Of a stretch of 61,006 nucleotides of DNA, positions 52,501-61,006 are shown in pieces. Each line of letters opens with the position of its first letter. Positions within the stretch are counted from its first letter, which is position 1. The notes under the pieces were generated by a model, which was not told where the DNA came from, searched no databases, and was given only the letters and a program-made list of their open reading frames with translations. This stretch comes from an uncultured Eubacterium sp. GTDB lineage: Bacteria; Bacillota; Clostridia; Lachnospirales; Lachnospiraceae. The stretch is from assembly GCA_947642745.1 (NCBI GenBank), contig CANRTU010000026.1, positions 1 through 61,006 of the forward strand, read 5' to 3'. Both the position numbers and the translations under genes were made by a program.

Positions 52501-53067
52501 ATACAAAAAGTTGTGCATAAGAATTATATACTTCTGAATCACTCTGTATTTCTAACCATTTTAGCAATCTTCGTACCGCTGTCATACATGCATTACCATT
52601 TCAGATTTCTCATTTTACCGGCCTGTTCTGCCGCTATTGCGCCCTCCTGTTCTCTGGCTCCTCAAATTCTTTCCGGATTGTAATAAGCCAGACATGACAG
52701 CCAGCAAAAATCATTGTACGGATTATATCACGTAAATATTTTAAGAAAAACTCTGGTACCCATTCTCTACGGACCAGAGTATGATTTTCACAGAAAATAA
52801 AATTTCCGGGAACCAGAACGCCATTTTCAGTGTCTTATATACAGATAGTTGTAAAACAGGAAAACCGGTTTCCATTTCACAATTACACCTGACACCATAA
52901 AACACAAACAGACCTTATGCATCCATTGAAACTTTTTCCGCTCCTGGAACAGACCGCCGGAGAATCTTCCGGACTCACTTACGGAATCATGTCTTCATAC
53001 CCCGTTTTCCAGAGCACATGTTACGAAAACAGTTTCAGACACATGCCAGTCATCCGGAGGTTTACCA

Positions 53068-53544
53068 ATGAACGTAACAGAAAAATTACGGCAGGAATGC
53101 TTTCTATATGTAATAAAAGAACATTCCGGCGCTTTTTACAGATACGCATACTCGGTTCTGCTAAGCCGGCAGGATGCGGAAGACGCCGTCAGCGAAACCG
53201 TTCTGAAAGCTTTTGAGCATTTACAGGATTTAAAACATCTATATAAAATGAAAAGCTGGATGTTCCGGATTCTGGCCAATACATGCAGCACGCTGCTGCA
53301 AAACCGGCTGCCCGTATCCCCACAACCAGAAAATGAAGCCGGAACTGTCCAGGATCTGGAAAGCAGCATGGATCTGCACAACTGCATTTACCAGATGGAA
53401 CCAGAATTTCGTGAGGTAGTCGTTCTGTATTATTTTGAAGATTTAAAAACAAAAGAAATCGCCCGTATTCTGGACATTCCGGAAGGAACTGTCAAATCAA
53501 GACTCTCAAGGGCACGGGACAGGTTAAAGCAGCTTCTGAAATAG
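53068..53544 (+). CDS. ECF-type RNA polymerase sigma factor
   Basis: This 158-residue sigma-70-family factor has region 2 (FYRYAYSVLLSRQDAEDAVS, ETVLKAFEHLQDL, MKSWMFRILANTC) and region 4 (FREVVVLYYFEDLKTKEIAR, ILDIPEGTVKSRLSRARDRL). Region 3 is missing, as in ECF factors. GGAGG lies 7 bases before the ATG. The next gene on the same strand encodes a single-span membrane protein that is probably its anti-sigma factor. The stress it senses is unknown. A link to the glycan modules is possible by position only. Confidence 0.93.
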   Translation: MNVTEKLRQECFLYVIKEHSGAFYRYAYSVLLSRQDAEDAVSETVLKAFEHLQDLKHLYKMKSWMFRILANTCSTLLQNRLPVSPQPENEAGTVQDLESSMDLHNCIYQMEPEFREVVVLYYFEDLKTKEIARILDIPEGTVKSRLSRARDRLKQLLK

Positions 53545-53701
53545 TGCGTGTCCTCCCCCGTAATGGATAAATCCAGAATAAATCCAGATTAAAGAAACAG
53601 GGACCCGGTATCAGATCCGCAGTCCGTTATCCTGCCAGACTCCCTGACGCAGAAACACAAATTCTTAACATATTTTATTTAAAGAAAGGTATTAAGCGCT
53701 T

Positions 53702-54925
53702 ATGAAAAAGATATTAAATCATCATATTATTAATAATTCAATGCGTAAATCCATAAAACATACAGATAAACAGATATCTGAACTGGCAAAAAAAGAATCC
53801 TCTCCCGGGAATCCTGAATTTTGCCAGCAGCTGGTTCAGCAGGCTCTGGAACTGGTGCGCCAGTCCGCAGACAGACCGCAAACCGCTTCCCGGACATATA
53901 TCAGATATGTCACGGCAGTCATCGCTGCCGCCCTGCTGGCTGTCTATCCGGTAAAGGCAGCGACAGACTATGTAACCACACGTCTGGCTGGTATGTCTGA
54001 AAAAGAAAAAGATGATTTAAGAACTATGGTATATAAAGACGAGATGAGCGGCACCAGGGAAGAGCGGGAAGCGATCCGCTATTCCAGGGATTTCACCGGC
54101 AGGGAACAAAAACAGTACGAAATCATACAGGATCAGTATGAATCAGGCATTTTCCCAAAAGGAGCCGTCACCATCTGCGGGAACCTTTCTGACGCTGATA
54201 AAGATATGGTCTGCTACATTCCAAAAGACCGTTATCTGTATCTGCCAGACCGTACGCTTACCGACGAGGAACTACTGCAGATCACAGACTTTTACCATAA
54301 AACAGATTACAGTCTGTATACAGGCGATACCACAACGGATTATAAAAAAGAAATGGATCAGAAAGCGGACAACGCCGCCCCTGAAAAAGGCTCCCTGTCC
54401 AGAGACCGGGCCGCATCCGCCGCATCCGCCTGTATGAAAGCCATGTACGGACTTTCCACAAATGGTATGAGCCGCAAAATAACGCTGGATAAAAAAAAGG
54501 ATTATCTGGTCACTTTTGTTTCAGACAGCGCCGTCTACACAGTGGGCATACAGGCGGATAACGGCAGATTCCTGCACATTTCCATGGAACAGGAAGGCTT
54601 TGTCTTCTATCAGGATAATCTGCAGGCCGGTCAGAACAAAATACGCAGACAGGGAAAGAAAGCAAAAACCATCGCAAAACAGCTGGCCGGACCAGATGCC
54701 GTGATTACAGATTCCTGCGCCAGTTACAAAGTAAATGAAAACGGACAGATTCCCCATGGCAGTATCCTGTATTTATTTGAGCTGGAAGACGGCGACCGGA
54801 TACGGATGTCCTTCAGCCTGGCGGAAGACACCCTGTGGGGCGCTTCCCTGGAACCGGGCGGGGCGGGACACAAAGATACGAATGTCAGACCCGGGGAGAC
54901 ACGGATTTTTCTAAACACAGACTGA
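53702..54925 (+). CDS. Putative membrane-anchored anti-sigma protein
   Basis: This 407-residue protein has a soluble basic N-terminal part (~1-65) likely to face the cytosol and bind the sigma factor, one hydrophobic segment (YIRYVTAVIAAALLAVYPVK, ~67-86) and a long extracytoplasmic domain without Cys clusters or a known enzyme motif. It lies 157 bases after the ECF gene on the same strand, the usual layout for a sigma/anti-sigma pair. I do not recognise a zinc-finger (ZAS) motif. The assignment rests on context and topology. Confidence 0.6.
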   Translation: MKKILNHHIINNSMRKSIKHTDKQISELAKKESSPGNPEFCQQLVQQALELVRQSADRPQTASRTYIRYVTAVIAAALLAVYPVKAATDYVTTRLAGMSEKEKDDLRTMVYKDEMSGTREEREAIRYSRDFTGREQKQYEIIQDQYESGIFPKGAVTICGNLSDADKDMVCYIPKDRYLYLPDRTLTDEELLQITDFYHKTDYSLYTGDTTTDYKKEMDQKADNAAPEKGSLSRDRAASAASACMKAMYGLSTNGMSRKITLDKKKDYLVTFVSDSAVYTVGIQADNGRFLHISMEQEGFVFYQDNLQAGQNKIRRQGKKAKTIAKQLAGPDAVITDSCASYKVNENGQIPHGSILYLFELEDGDRIRMSFSLAEDTLWGASLEPGGAGHKDTNVRPGETRIFLNTD

Positions 54926-54970
54926 CCAGACTTAGTCCGTACGCCCTGTAAGAAAACACTGGGTATCCGC

Positions 54971-54999
54971 TTGAAAAACAACTTCAATCATGATAAAAT
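54971..54999 (+). promoter_or_regulatory. Sigma-A promoter of the chemotaxis receptor gene
   Basis: TTGAAA (54971-54976), a 17-base spacer and TAAAAT (54994-54999) lie about 190 bases before the receptor start codon. Confidence 0.55.
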
Positions 55000-55188
55000 A
55001 TTCCAGGCAGTAAGAAAATACTTCATGAATATACCGGAGGCATGTCAGTACCGCTTCATGCGCCGGAGACTGCCGGCAGGATATACACATCTTAACAGGC
55101 AGATTTCCAGAAATATTCCGGTGCGGGTACATGAGGAAGCGTTTACGAAGGATTTTCTTATTGTAAGTTATTTTACAGGGGGAATCTT

Positions 55189-57219
55189 ATGAAATTTCTG
55201 GTAAACCGCAGGCTTGCTACACGTATCAGTATCATTACCACCGCAATCACTTTTGCGGGTATGCTTCTGCTCTGGTTCATTGTTTCCAGCCGTGTGGCAT
55301 CCATGGTAAAAAACAATATTACCAATCAGATGACCGACGCAGTGGAATCCAGGGCTTCCATTATCAACGACTATGTAACTTCCGCAGAAGAGTATATCAC
55401 GGCTTTTGCTCTTGGCAGTGAAGTCCGTAATCTTCTCGCCAACCCGGAAAATCCGGCCCTGCTGCGGCAGGCGCAGCAGTATACGGAAGATTTTGCCGCT
55501 GTCAAGGGTATTTTTGAAGGATTGTACATCAGTACCCCTTCCACTTATGTCCTGACACATACTTCCGCGGACGCCATCGGCATTACGACCCGTACCGGCG
55601 ATTCACTGGAGGAATTCCAGAATACGATACTGACCAGTCCGAAACTGACCAATCTGGGCATTATGAAATCCCCGGGCACCGGAAGCATGATTCTGTCCAT
55701 GTACTATCCTATTTTTGAAGGAAAAAAATGCACCGGCTACGTAGGCGCCGGCGTCTATGCCGGCCAGCTGATGAATGTCCTTCTGGATCTGGATATCGAA
55801 GGGCTGCCCAACAGTGAATATGTATTTTTAAATGCCTCCACAGGCACCTATCTCTACCACCCGGACGACGCCCTGTTAAATACAGAAACTACCGACTCCG
55901 GCTATCAGGAAATTATAAAACGGATTAATATAACAGATGAAACTACAATGACAGGCACATATTCCTATGAGGACGGAACCGGCGAGCAGCAGCTGGTAGT
56001 CTACAAATATCTAAAGGAACAGGACTGGATCTTTATGGTTCATGACAGCTCTGCGGAAGTGTATAAAAACGTTTCGTCCATACACCGCACGGTAGGCCTG
56101 CTGTGTGCCTGCGTGGCGGCATGTATCGTACTTATTACGCTGCTTATTCTGTACCGGGAAGGCAGGGAACTGATGGTAGTGGAACGTGCCATCCGACGTC
56201 TGGGCAGACTGGAACTTTCCGCAGACCGGGAACTGGAAGCTTTTTTTGACAGAACCGACGAAATAGGCATGATCGCCCAGACCATTCACCAGCTTAGCGA
56301 CTGTCTGCGCAGAACCATTGAAGATATCGGCCGGATTTTAAAAGAAATGGCGGACGGCAACATCAGTGTGGATGTATCCAGAAATGAAGACTACTATATC
56401 GGAGATTTTAAAGTACTGGCCCAGAGTCTGCGGAGTATCCGTACCCACCTGACTGACGTTATGCGTGATATTACCCATATCGCAAGCCAGGTAGACAGCG
56501 GCGCCAACCAGGTTTCCGCCGGCGCACAGGCATTATCCAGAGGCACCATGCAGCAGCAGGATTCCATGAACGGTCTGGTTTCACATATGACCGATATTAC
56601 CGCTCAGATTAAAAACAGCACCGCCCGCTGCACCAATGCCAGCGATCTGGTGGACCGGGCAACCGGATACGCAGCGGAAGCCGGCCATAAAATGGAACAG
56701 CTCGTGACGGCCACCAGAAATATTGACCAGTCTTCCGCCCGGATTGGCAGCATTATCAAAACGATTGAAGATATCGCTTTCCAGACCAATATCCTGTCGC
56801 TGAACGCAGCTGTTGAGGCCACAAGGGCAGGCGAAGCCGGAAAAGGCTTCTCCGTGGTCTCCGATGAAGTCCGCAATCTGGCTGCCAGATCCGCCGAAGC
56901 CGCCAGGGATACGAGCACGCTGATCGGCCGCTCGATCCAGGACGTACAGACCGGTACGGAATCTACCAGCCTTGTTATCTCCGCCATGCAGGTAATCAGC
57001 GAATGCATCCAGTCCATCAAGGCGCTTATGGATGAAATCGCAGGCGCCAGCATCCAGCAGTCGGAAATGATCGTTTCAATAGAAACAAGAATCAGGGAAG
57101 TTTCAAAAGTCATAGAAGAAAATTCAAAAGCAGCCAGGGAGAGCGCCTCTATTTCCAACGAACTTTCAGATCAGGCAAGAACACTGAACCAGCTGATCGG
57201 ACAGTTCCGGATCAGCTGA
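55189..57219 (+). CDS. Methyl-accepting chemotaxis protein (Cache, HAMP, MCP signalling)
   Basis: This 676-residue transmembrane receptor has TM1 at ~11-33 (ISIITTAITFAGMLLLWFIV) and a periplasm-type dCache ligand domain (~35-285; YPIFEGKKCTGYVGAGVYAG, DWIFMVHDSSAEV). TM2 lies at ~298-318 (VGLLCACVAACIVLITLLIL), followed by a HAMP-like linker and a long coiled-coil signalling domain with the hairpin tip IAFQTNILSLNAAVEATRAG and EAGKGFSVVSDEVRNLAARS. It would signal through CheA/CheW at the pole. AGGGGGA precedes the ATG. The cell is therefore probably motile. It is monocistronic. Confidence 0.95.
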   Translation: MKFLVNRRLATRISIITTAITFAGMLLLWFIVSSRVASMVKNNITNQMTDAVESRASIINDYVTSAEEYITAFALGSEVRNLLANPENPALLRQAQQYTEDFAAVKGIFEGLYISTPSTYVLTHTSADAIGITTRTGDSLEEFQNTILTSPKLTNLGIMKSPGTGSMILSMYYPIFEGKKCTGYVGAGVYAGQLMNVLLDLDIEGLPNSEYVFLNASTGTYLYHPDDALLNTETTDSGYQEIIKRINITDETTMTGTYSYEDGTGEQQLVVYKYLKEQDWIFMVHDSSAEVYKNVSSIHRTVGLLCACVAACIVLITLLILYREGRELMVVERAIRRLGRLELSADRELEAFFDRTDEIGMIAQTIHQLSDCLRRTIEDIGRILKEMADGNISVDVSRNEDYYIGDFKVLAQSLRSIRTHLTDVMRDITHIASQVDSGANQVSAGAQALSRGTMQQQDSMNGLVSHMTDITAQIKNSTARCTNASDLVDRATGYAAEAGHKMEQLVTATRNIDQSSARIGSIIKTIEDIAFQTNILSLNAAVEATRAGEAGKGFSVVSDEVRNLAARSAEAARDTSTLIGRSIQDVQTGTESTSLVISAMQVISECIQSIKALMDEIAGASIQQSEMIVSIETRIREVSKVIEENSKAARESASISNELSDQARTLNQLIGQFRIS

Positions 57220-57237
57220 CGCAGTTTTTCTGAAATA

Positions 57238-57412
57238 TAAAAAGTATCCGGCAATGCCGGATACTCCGCCTGCGGCAGGGCTGACTCTGGCAGCATTTTC
57301 CTTTCCGGCGCAGCGCGATCCTGCCCGGAGGGATTTTTACATTACAGGGCGCTTTTTCCTGTCATGTAAAAAGTATCCGGCAATGCCGGATACTCCGCCT
57401 GCGGCAGGCTGA
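57238..57412 (+). repeat. 47-bp direct repeats and intergenic repeat family 2 copy
   Basis: TAAAAAGTATCCGGCAATGC and the following 27 bases occur at 57238-57284 and again from 57367. Each holds a perfect 10-bp hairpin (AGTATCCGGC-GCCGGATACT). The intervening unit (57288-57366) matches the tandem units at 27205-27405. Confidence 0.7.
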
Positions 57413-58074
57413 CTAAAATATTAAATTACGGATATTATGCAGTGTCTCTCCATATCCAGTCCCCTTACCAAACAAAAGCGTGGTGCCCAGTACGAAGCCC
57501 TGACGCCTTTGACGGAATATTCCCGTATCTTATCAGCGCCGCACGCCCCGTCCCAGTATATTTCAAAATGCATCTCGTCTTTCATGGACAACAGCTTTGT
57601 ATATTTCTTCCCCACATAAGGCAGGTACATCTGACCCGCATTGCCCGGGTTTACAGACATGACAAGTACTTTTTTTACTATTGTAAGCATCTCCATAACT
57701 GTTTCTATACTCGTGCCCGGATTAATGGCAATTCCCGGAATCATGCCCGCATTAATGATTTTCTGTAGTGTGGTGGACGGATGATACTCCGCCTCCGGAT
57801 GAATATACACCGTATCTCCCCTGCGCAGCTTTTCCAGAAAAATATGTATGTTGTTGTTTGGATGCTCAATCATCAGATGGACATCCAGCGGCTTACTGGC
57901 GGCTGATGCGATATAAGCCATATCATTTAAGGACATGGCAAAATTTGGCACATACCGTCCGTCCATAATATCAATATGAAACGAATCAATGCCTCCTTCT
58001 TCCAGTGCTTTTACTTCCTGTTCCAGATTTCCATAGCTGGCACACATCATGGATGCCGTTAATTCAAAATTCAT
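57413..58074 (-). pseudogene. Ribulose-phosphate 3-epimerase-like gene with C-terminal frameshift
   Basis: The protein follows the RPE/AlsE TIM barrel: TASMMCASYGNLEQEVKALE, DSFHIDIMDGRYVPNFAMSL, DVHLMIEHPNNNIHIFLEKL, GIAINPGTSIETV, VLVMSVNPGNAGQMYLPYVG and YWDGACGADKIREYS. After VKGV near 57493-57497 one base is missing: the current frame ends with an unrelated tail at 57421, while the next frame reads GFVLGTTLLFGKGTGYGETL to 57413, exactly the family's end. The last strand and phosphate-binding loop are therefore lost, or this is a sequencing slip. The ATG 58074 follows GAGG. In a glycan region it may feed pentose or heptose sugar synthesis. Confidence 0.8.
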
Positions 58075-58163
58075 ATGTTTCCTCATTTCTGCCGCCTTTG
58101 CGGCGCTGATTTTTCCGTTTCTTTATCTTTTCCGGAGCATTCCGCATTCCCGCAGCGCCGGTT

Positions 58164-60224
58164 CTAAAACAGATCCGTAAGATCCGTCGTCCTGTTAAAA
58201 AACGGGTCCTCTACTTTCAGGTTCAGAAAATCCCCGTCCAGAATCGTAACGGCGCCCGGCAGCGACAGGATGGCTTCGTCCAGTTTTTTGTTAATATGCA
58301 TGACTTCCCTGGGACAGAGTTTTGTGTATGTATGAAAATACCGTTCAATTCCCCGCTGCACCCGGAGCAGGCAGCTGATATCCTTTTTCCGCCTGGTCTC
58401 TTTTGCGTAGCATGGCGCCCCCTGTTCGTCAAAGCCGGTTACCATGGCCTCCGGCGAAGTCAGTACAGTTTCCAGCATATAATACCGTTCAAACATCACA
58501 CTGTCTGCTTTTTCTTCGTTTTCATAAAAAGGCACGATATCCAGTCCTGTCTTTCGCATATATTCTTCCTCCAGCCGCAGGAAATAAAAGCCTTTCAGCG
58601 GATGGGAAGTCAGCCGTGACAGATACATCTGGCTGGTTCCTTTTGCCACGAAATCAATAAAAGCAACCGTCCCTTCCCTGACTGGAAGTCCGTCTATATA
58701 TTTTTTATAATTTTTTCTGCAGCTTTTCGCCTTCTCCAGAATCTGTGCTGTAAAATCTTCCAGGGTCTGTGAGGTGTCGTTACATTCACATTCTGCGGTA
58801 ATCCCGAAACGCTCCCGCAGCTGCTGCCGCAGCGTGCCGCTGTATTTCATCTCCCCCACGGAGCGGATGTCCGCTTCCGTTTCTACTCCCGCACGTATCG
58901 CCGCAATTCTTGACGTCAGAAAATAAACCGGGTACCTGTCCGGTTTCCACGAATCATACAGTTTCCTGATTAAATAGCCATCCCTGGCCGTGAACCAGAC
59001 ATTCTGAATGCCGTATTCCGTTATCTGCCGATCAGACCAGAGCACAAAGTCTGTAATGACAGGCGCAAAAAACAAATACCCGGTTTCATCCGCACGACGG
59101 ACGCAGATCTTTTCCCCTCCTTCTTCCGGCCGGAAAGGACTGTTAAAAAGCACTGACGTAAACATGCCCCCACGGATTCTGTCCGAAAGGCTCTCCATGC
59201 TGTCCCAGAGGCCAAGATAACCGGTCTGTTCCATCAGCTGCGCCCCGCTGTATACCCTAAGGGACGCTATATGGTTTCTTTGCGCCGCCGCAATATCCGC
59301 ATCCGGATCGTCCCCGATATGGACACATGTCTTTCCACCAGTTTTTTCTTTCAGCACTTCGAACAGACGCTGTTTTTTACCGGTATGATGACAGCAGGAT
59401 AAAATACAGTCTGTCACAAAATCAATTCCGCATTTTTCCAGTATTTGTTCAATCTGCTCCTTTGTATAATATGTATCCGAAACGATATATACCTCCCTGC
59501 CCTGACGGTACAGTTCACTGATGACCCGGCACATTTCCCGCCTGGGCACAAGCAGGTCATAATCCACAGACCATTCCATCTGCGCCAGCTCTTCTGGTGT
59601 TACGCCCGGTGACGCAAAATCCGCAATTGCCCGTTCATAGATCTGTGTCAGAGAAGGCGCTGACGACGCAGATAACGCCTTTTCACTTTCCAGACGCCTG
59701 CCGCAGAAGTTTTCTATCCGCACTCCCTTCTCCTGCCACCTGTACTGTGCGATTTCAGGCACATCCTCCGGAAACATGGTCTGTCGCATCACCAGTGTGT
59801 CGAATAAATCCACACTGATTACGTCGTATGTTTCCGCCTGTTTCAGCAGCCAGCTTTTACCGCATTCCTTCTGATCCGGAAAACAATAAGAAACCTTTTT
59901 AATTTCACACAGATTGTTTCCCCGGATATCCATCAGAGCAACCTGATTTTCCTGACATATTTTTCCTGTCCGCCTGGCAATCGCCCTGCAGGACCCTGGA
60001 CGTGCCACCACCAGAATCAGCTTTACGCCCATATCCAGCGCCTGCTCCAGGGAAATAATATCCTTTTCATAGAGCCTGCCGCCCGTCCTGTATCCGTCCA
60101 GCAGGCCCGCTATTTCAAAATCATTTCCCAGCTGGCGGATAACCTGCCGGGTTTCTGTTCCAAGTCCGTATAACGCAATGATGCTGCTTTGATATGTTTC
60201 ATACATCCACGATAACCCGGACAT
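58164..60224 (-). CDS. HAD-superfamily protein of the COG5610 type
   Basis: This 686-residue protein has an N-terminal Rossmann-like region (SSIIALYGLGTETRQVIRQL, LILVVARPGSC; ~13-80) followed by a HAD domain with YDVISVDLFDTLVMRQTMFP (motif I, ~134-153), REVYIVSDTYYTKEQIEQIL (motif II) and CVHIGDDPDADIAAAQRNHI (motif IV). The C-terminal half (~360-680) is not a known domain to me. Such predicted hydrolases are common in glycan clusters, but their reaction is not established. GGAAGTGGAG precedes the ATG. Confidence 0.75.
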   Translation of the reverse strand: MSGLSWMYETYQSSIIALYGLGTETRQVIRQLGNDFEIAGLLDGYRTGGRLYEKDIISLEQALDMGVKLILVVARPGSCRAIARRTGKICQENQVALMDIRGNNLCEIKKVSYCFPDQKECGKSWLLKQAETYDVISVDLFDTLVMRQTMFPEDVPEIAQYRWQEKGVRIENFCGRRLESEKALSASSAPSLTQIYERAIADFASPGVTPEELAQMEWSVDYDLLVPRREMCRVISELYRQGREVYIVSDTYYTKEQIEQILEKCGIDFVTDCILSCCHHTGKKQRLFEVLKEKTGGKTCVHIGDDPDADIAAAQRNHIASLRVYSGAQLMEQTGYLGLWDSMESLSDRIRGGMFTSVLFNSPFRPEEGGEKICVRRADETGYLFFAPVITDFVLWSDRQITEYGIQNVWFTARDGYLIRKLYDSWKPDRYPVYFLTSRIAAIRAGVETEADIRSVGEMKYSGTLRQQLRERFGITAECECNDTSQTLEDFTAQILEKAKSCRKNYKKYIDGLPVREGTVAFIDFVAKGTSQMYLSRLTSHPLKGFYFLRLEEEYMRKTGLDIVPFYENEEKADSVMFERYYMLETVLTSPEAMVTGFDEQGAPCYAKETRRKKDISCLLRVQRGIERYFHTYTKLCPREVMHINKKLDEAILSLPGAVTILDGDFLNLKVEDPFFNRTTDLTDLF

Positions 60225-60410
60225 TTCTCCACTTCCTTTCTTTTCAGCGCCTTTACATCTTAATTTTCCCTGAAACCGGCCTGATGCCGGATATTCCCAC
60301 AGTCCCCTGCGCTTTCCGGTTTTTCTGTTTCTCCTTCCGCCCTGTATACGCCATGATTTTTCAGTACGTCCCTGACAGGACGACGCAGCAGGCCCGCCTT
60401 TTTATGTAAT

Positions 60411-61006
60411 TTAAGTTTCATTCTGTTCCAGTACATCCCTGACAAGCCCCGTCAGGTTATGTTCAAATTTCTCCATGGAAAACTTTGCCTGATAAATCTC
60501 TCTGGCCTTAAGGCCCATCTGCGCCAGTTCCTGCGGGTGGCCGCCGCACCAGGCCAGAAGATCCGCCAGCTCCGCCGTATGACCATCCGGAAAAATAAAT
60601 CCGTCCTCTCCATGATGGATCAAAGCGGCGGTCCCGGTGGCATCCGATACCAGACATGCCACACTGTGCATCATCGCCTCCGCCGCCACCGTAGGCATGG
60701 AATCCTGTCTGGAAGGACAGACAAGTAAATCCGTGCGTTCCAGCAGTTCGTGTACTGCCTGCCTGCTTATACTGCCAGTAAAACGCACTTCTTCCATTCC
60801 GCCGTACGTTTCTTTTAGTCCGGCGCCAAAAAGCGTCTGGTTATAGCCCACAATCCACAGTTCCATCTTTTGTCTTACAGATACCGGCAGACGGCAGAAC
60901 GCTTCCAGCAGTATATCCTGCCCTTTGATATCTTCCAGATATCCGATGACCGCCAGACGGATTTTTCCGTCTCTTATAAACATTCCGTGGCTTCCGTGAT
61001 AGTCCG
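60411..61006 (-). CDS. GT4 glycosyltransferase, C-terminal part (runs off the window)
   Basis: The frame is open to the window edge, so the N-terminal domain lies outside. The visible part is the donor-binding Rossmann domain: IRLAVIGYLEDIKGQDILLE, ELWIVGYNQTLFG, DLLVCPSRQDSMPTVAAEAM (E-x7-E type) and GEDGFIFPDGHTAELADLL. It is probably part of a third glycan block that continues to the right. The gap of 186 bases to the COG5610-type gene shows nothing clear. Confidence 0.87.
   Translation of the reverse strand, partial: DYHGSHGMFIRDGKIRLAVIGYLEDIKGQDILLEAFCRLPVSVRQKMELWIVGYNQTLFGAGLKETYGGMEEVRFTGSISRQAVHELLERTDLLVCPSRQDSMPTVAAEAMMHSVACLVSDATGTAALIHHGEDGFIFPDGHTAELADLLAWCGGHPQELAQMGLKAREIYQAKFSMEKFEHNLTGLVRDVLEQNET

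Larger units (their letters stand above)
51804..52514. repeat. 24-bp inverted repeat pair bounding a 663-bp segment (candidate invertible promoter)
   Basis: Arms 51804-51827 and 52491-52514 match at 22 of 24 positions in inverted orientation; the inner 18 bases (TTTTGTATAGAAATGTTA) are perfect. Similarity stops sharply at the inner edges. A sigma-A-like promoter (52453-52481) lies 9 bp inside the right arm and points outward, away from the module. Inversion would place it at about 51837-51865 reading into the XRE gene. Confidence 0.6.
51691..53067. other. 1.4-kb regulatory gap before module 2
   Basis: It contains the two arms of a 24-bp inverted repeat, a repeat-family copy (51859-52130), the 50-bp block shared with module 1 and then 500 bp before the sigma-factor gene with no gene that I recognise. 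A 178-codon open frame on the minus strand (51880-52416) starts with a TTG lacking a ribosome binding site and runs through the repeats. Confidence 0.6.

Noticed and set aside
54971..55192. 73-codon plus-strand frame before the chemoreceptor
   Set aside because: It starts in the promoter of the receptor gene, has no ribosome binding site and ends inside the receptor start. Treated as leader sequence.
1..61006. CRISPR arrays, tRNA, rRNA or riboswitches
   Set aside because: I saw no regularly spaced repeats of the CRISPR type and no tRNA or rRNA signatures on reading. A covariance-model search would be needed to exclude small RNAs.

Overview
The window most resembles a chromosomal stretch of a Bacillota (Clostridia) bacterium, probably Lachnospiraceae-like. 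The signs are moderate GC, strong AGGAGG-type ribosome binding sites, tightly overlapping same-strand operons, an IS3-family element and small XRE regulators. This placement is an inference from style and not from a database match. Almost the whole window is a surface-glycan biosynthesis region.

Layout. (1) 1-2527: accessory debris, namely a remnant of a class I DNA methyltransferase, an 84-residue small protein gene and an apparently intact IS3-family element. (2) 2798-12560, minus strand: glycan module 1. In transcription order it holds an XRE regulator, a GT4, two GT2s, a DUF616 transferase, an O-antigen polymerase/ligase-type protein, a TupA-like ATP-grasp protein, and FnlA/CapE plus FnlB/CapF of the L-FucNAc pathway. 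FnlC is missing where the IS-containing junction lies. (3) 13664-17967: spacer genes, namely a LysR regulator, a Uma2 nuclease-fold protein, an MFS exporter and its TetR repressor with visible operators, plus a 100-bp MITE-like element. (4) 18142-51690, minus strand: glycan module 2. It starts with a second, paralogous XRE regulator and continues with PglE/PglC/PglD-like genes, a GlcNAc3NAcA-type pathway (WbpG/D/B/E-like, with a WbpA/TviB-like dehydrogenase at the far end), several glycosyltransferases, two polymerases, a GtrB-GtrA fusion with two GtrC-type candidates, a UbiA/DPPR-synthase-like protein, a VioA-like aminotransferase with an ATP-grasp ligase, and an unusual decoration block (methyltransferase, PLP enzyme, GNAT, FkbH-like HAD, acyl carrier protein, MaoC, SDR, AsnB-like). 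(5) 53068-57219, plus strand: ECF sigma factor, putative membrane anti-sigma protein and a methyl-accepting chemotaxis protein. (6) 57413-61006, minus strand: start of a further glycan region with a frameshifted ribulose-phosphate-3-epimerase-like gene, a COG5610-type HAD protein and a GT4 cut by the window edge.

The most striking signal is seven G tracts (9-11 G on the coding strand), all inside minus-strand glycan genes and each encoding Gly-Gly-Gly. Two tracts put their genes out of frame (AsnB-like at 20921-20930, PLP enzyme at 26720-26730). Four keep the gene open (TupA-like, methyltransferase, 667-residue membrane protein, WbpG-like amidotransferase). One sits in the last codons of an SDR. 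This is the signature of slipped-strand phase variation and would make the glycan combinatorially variable. It is familiar from Campylobacter and Neisseria but unusual in a gut-type Firmicute glycan locus. In the TupA-like gene the tract joins a complete single-domain protein to an extra partial ATP-grasp domain, so slippage would toggle between a normal-length and an extended enzyme.

A second layer of control is suggested at the module heads. The two XRE regulators share a gap-free 50-bp block about 580-750 bp upstream containing a sigma-A-like promoter (TTGAAA/TTGCAA-N17-TAGAAT) that points away from the operons. At module 2 this promoter lies just inside a 24-bp inverted repeat (22/24 matches, 18 bp perfect; 51804-51827 and 52491-52514) bounding about 660 bp. 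Inversion would turn the promoter toward the operon, so the segment is a candidate invertible promoter. No recombinase and no Wzx/ABC flippase was recognised in the window.
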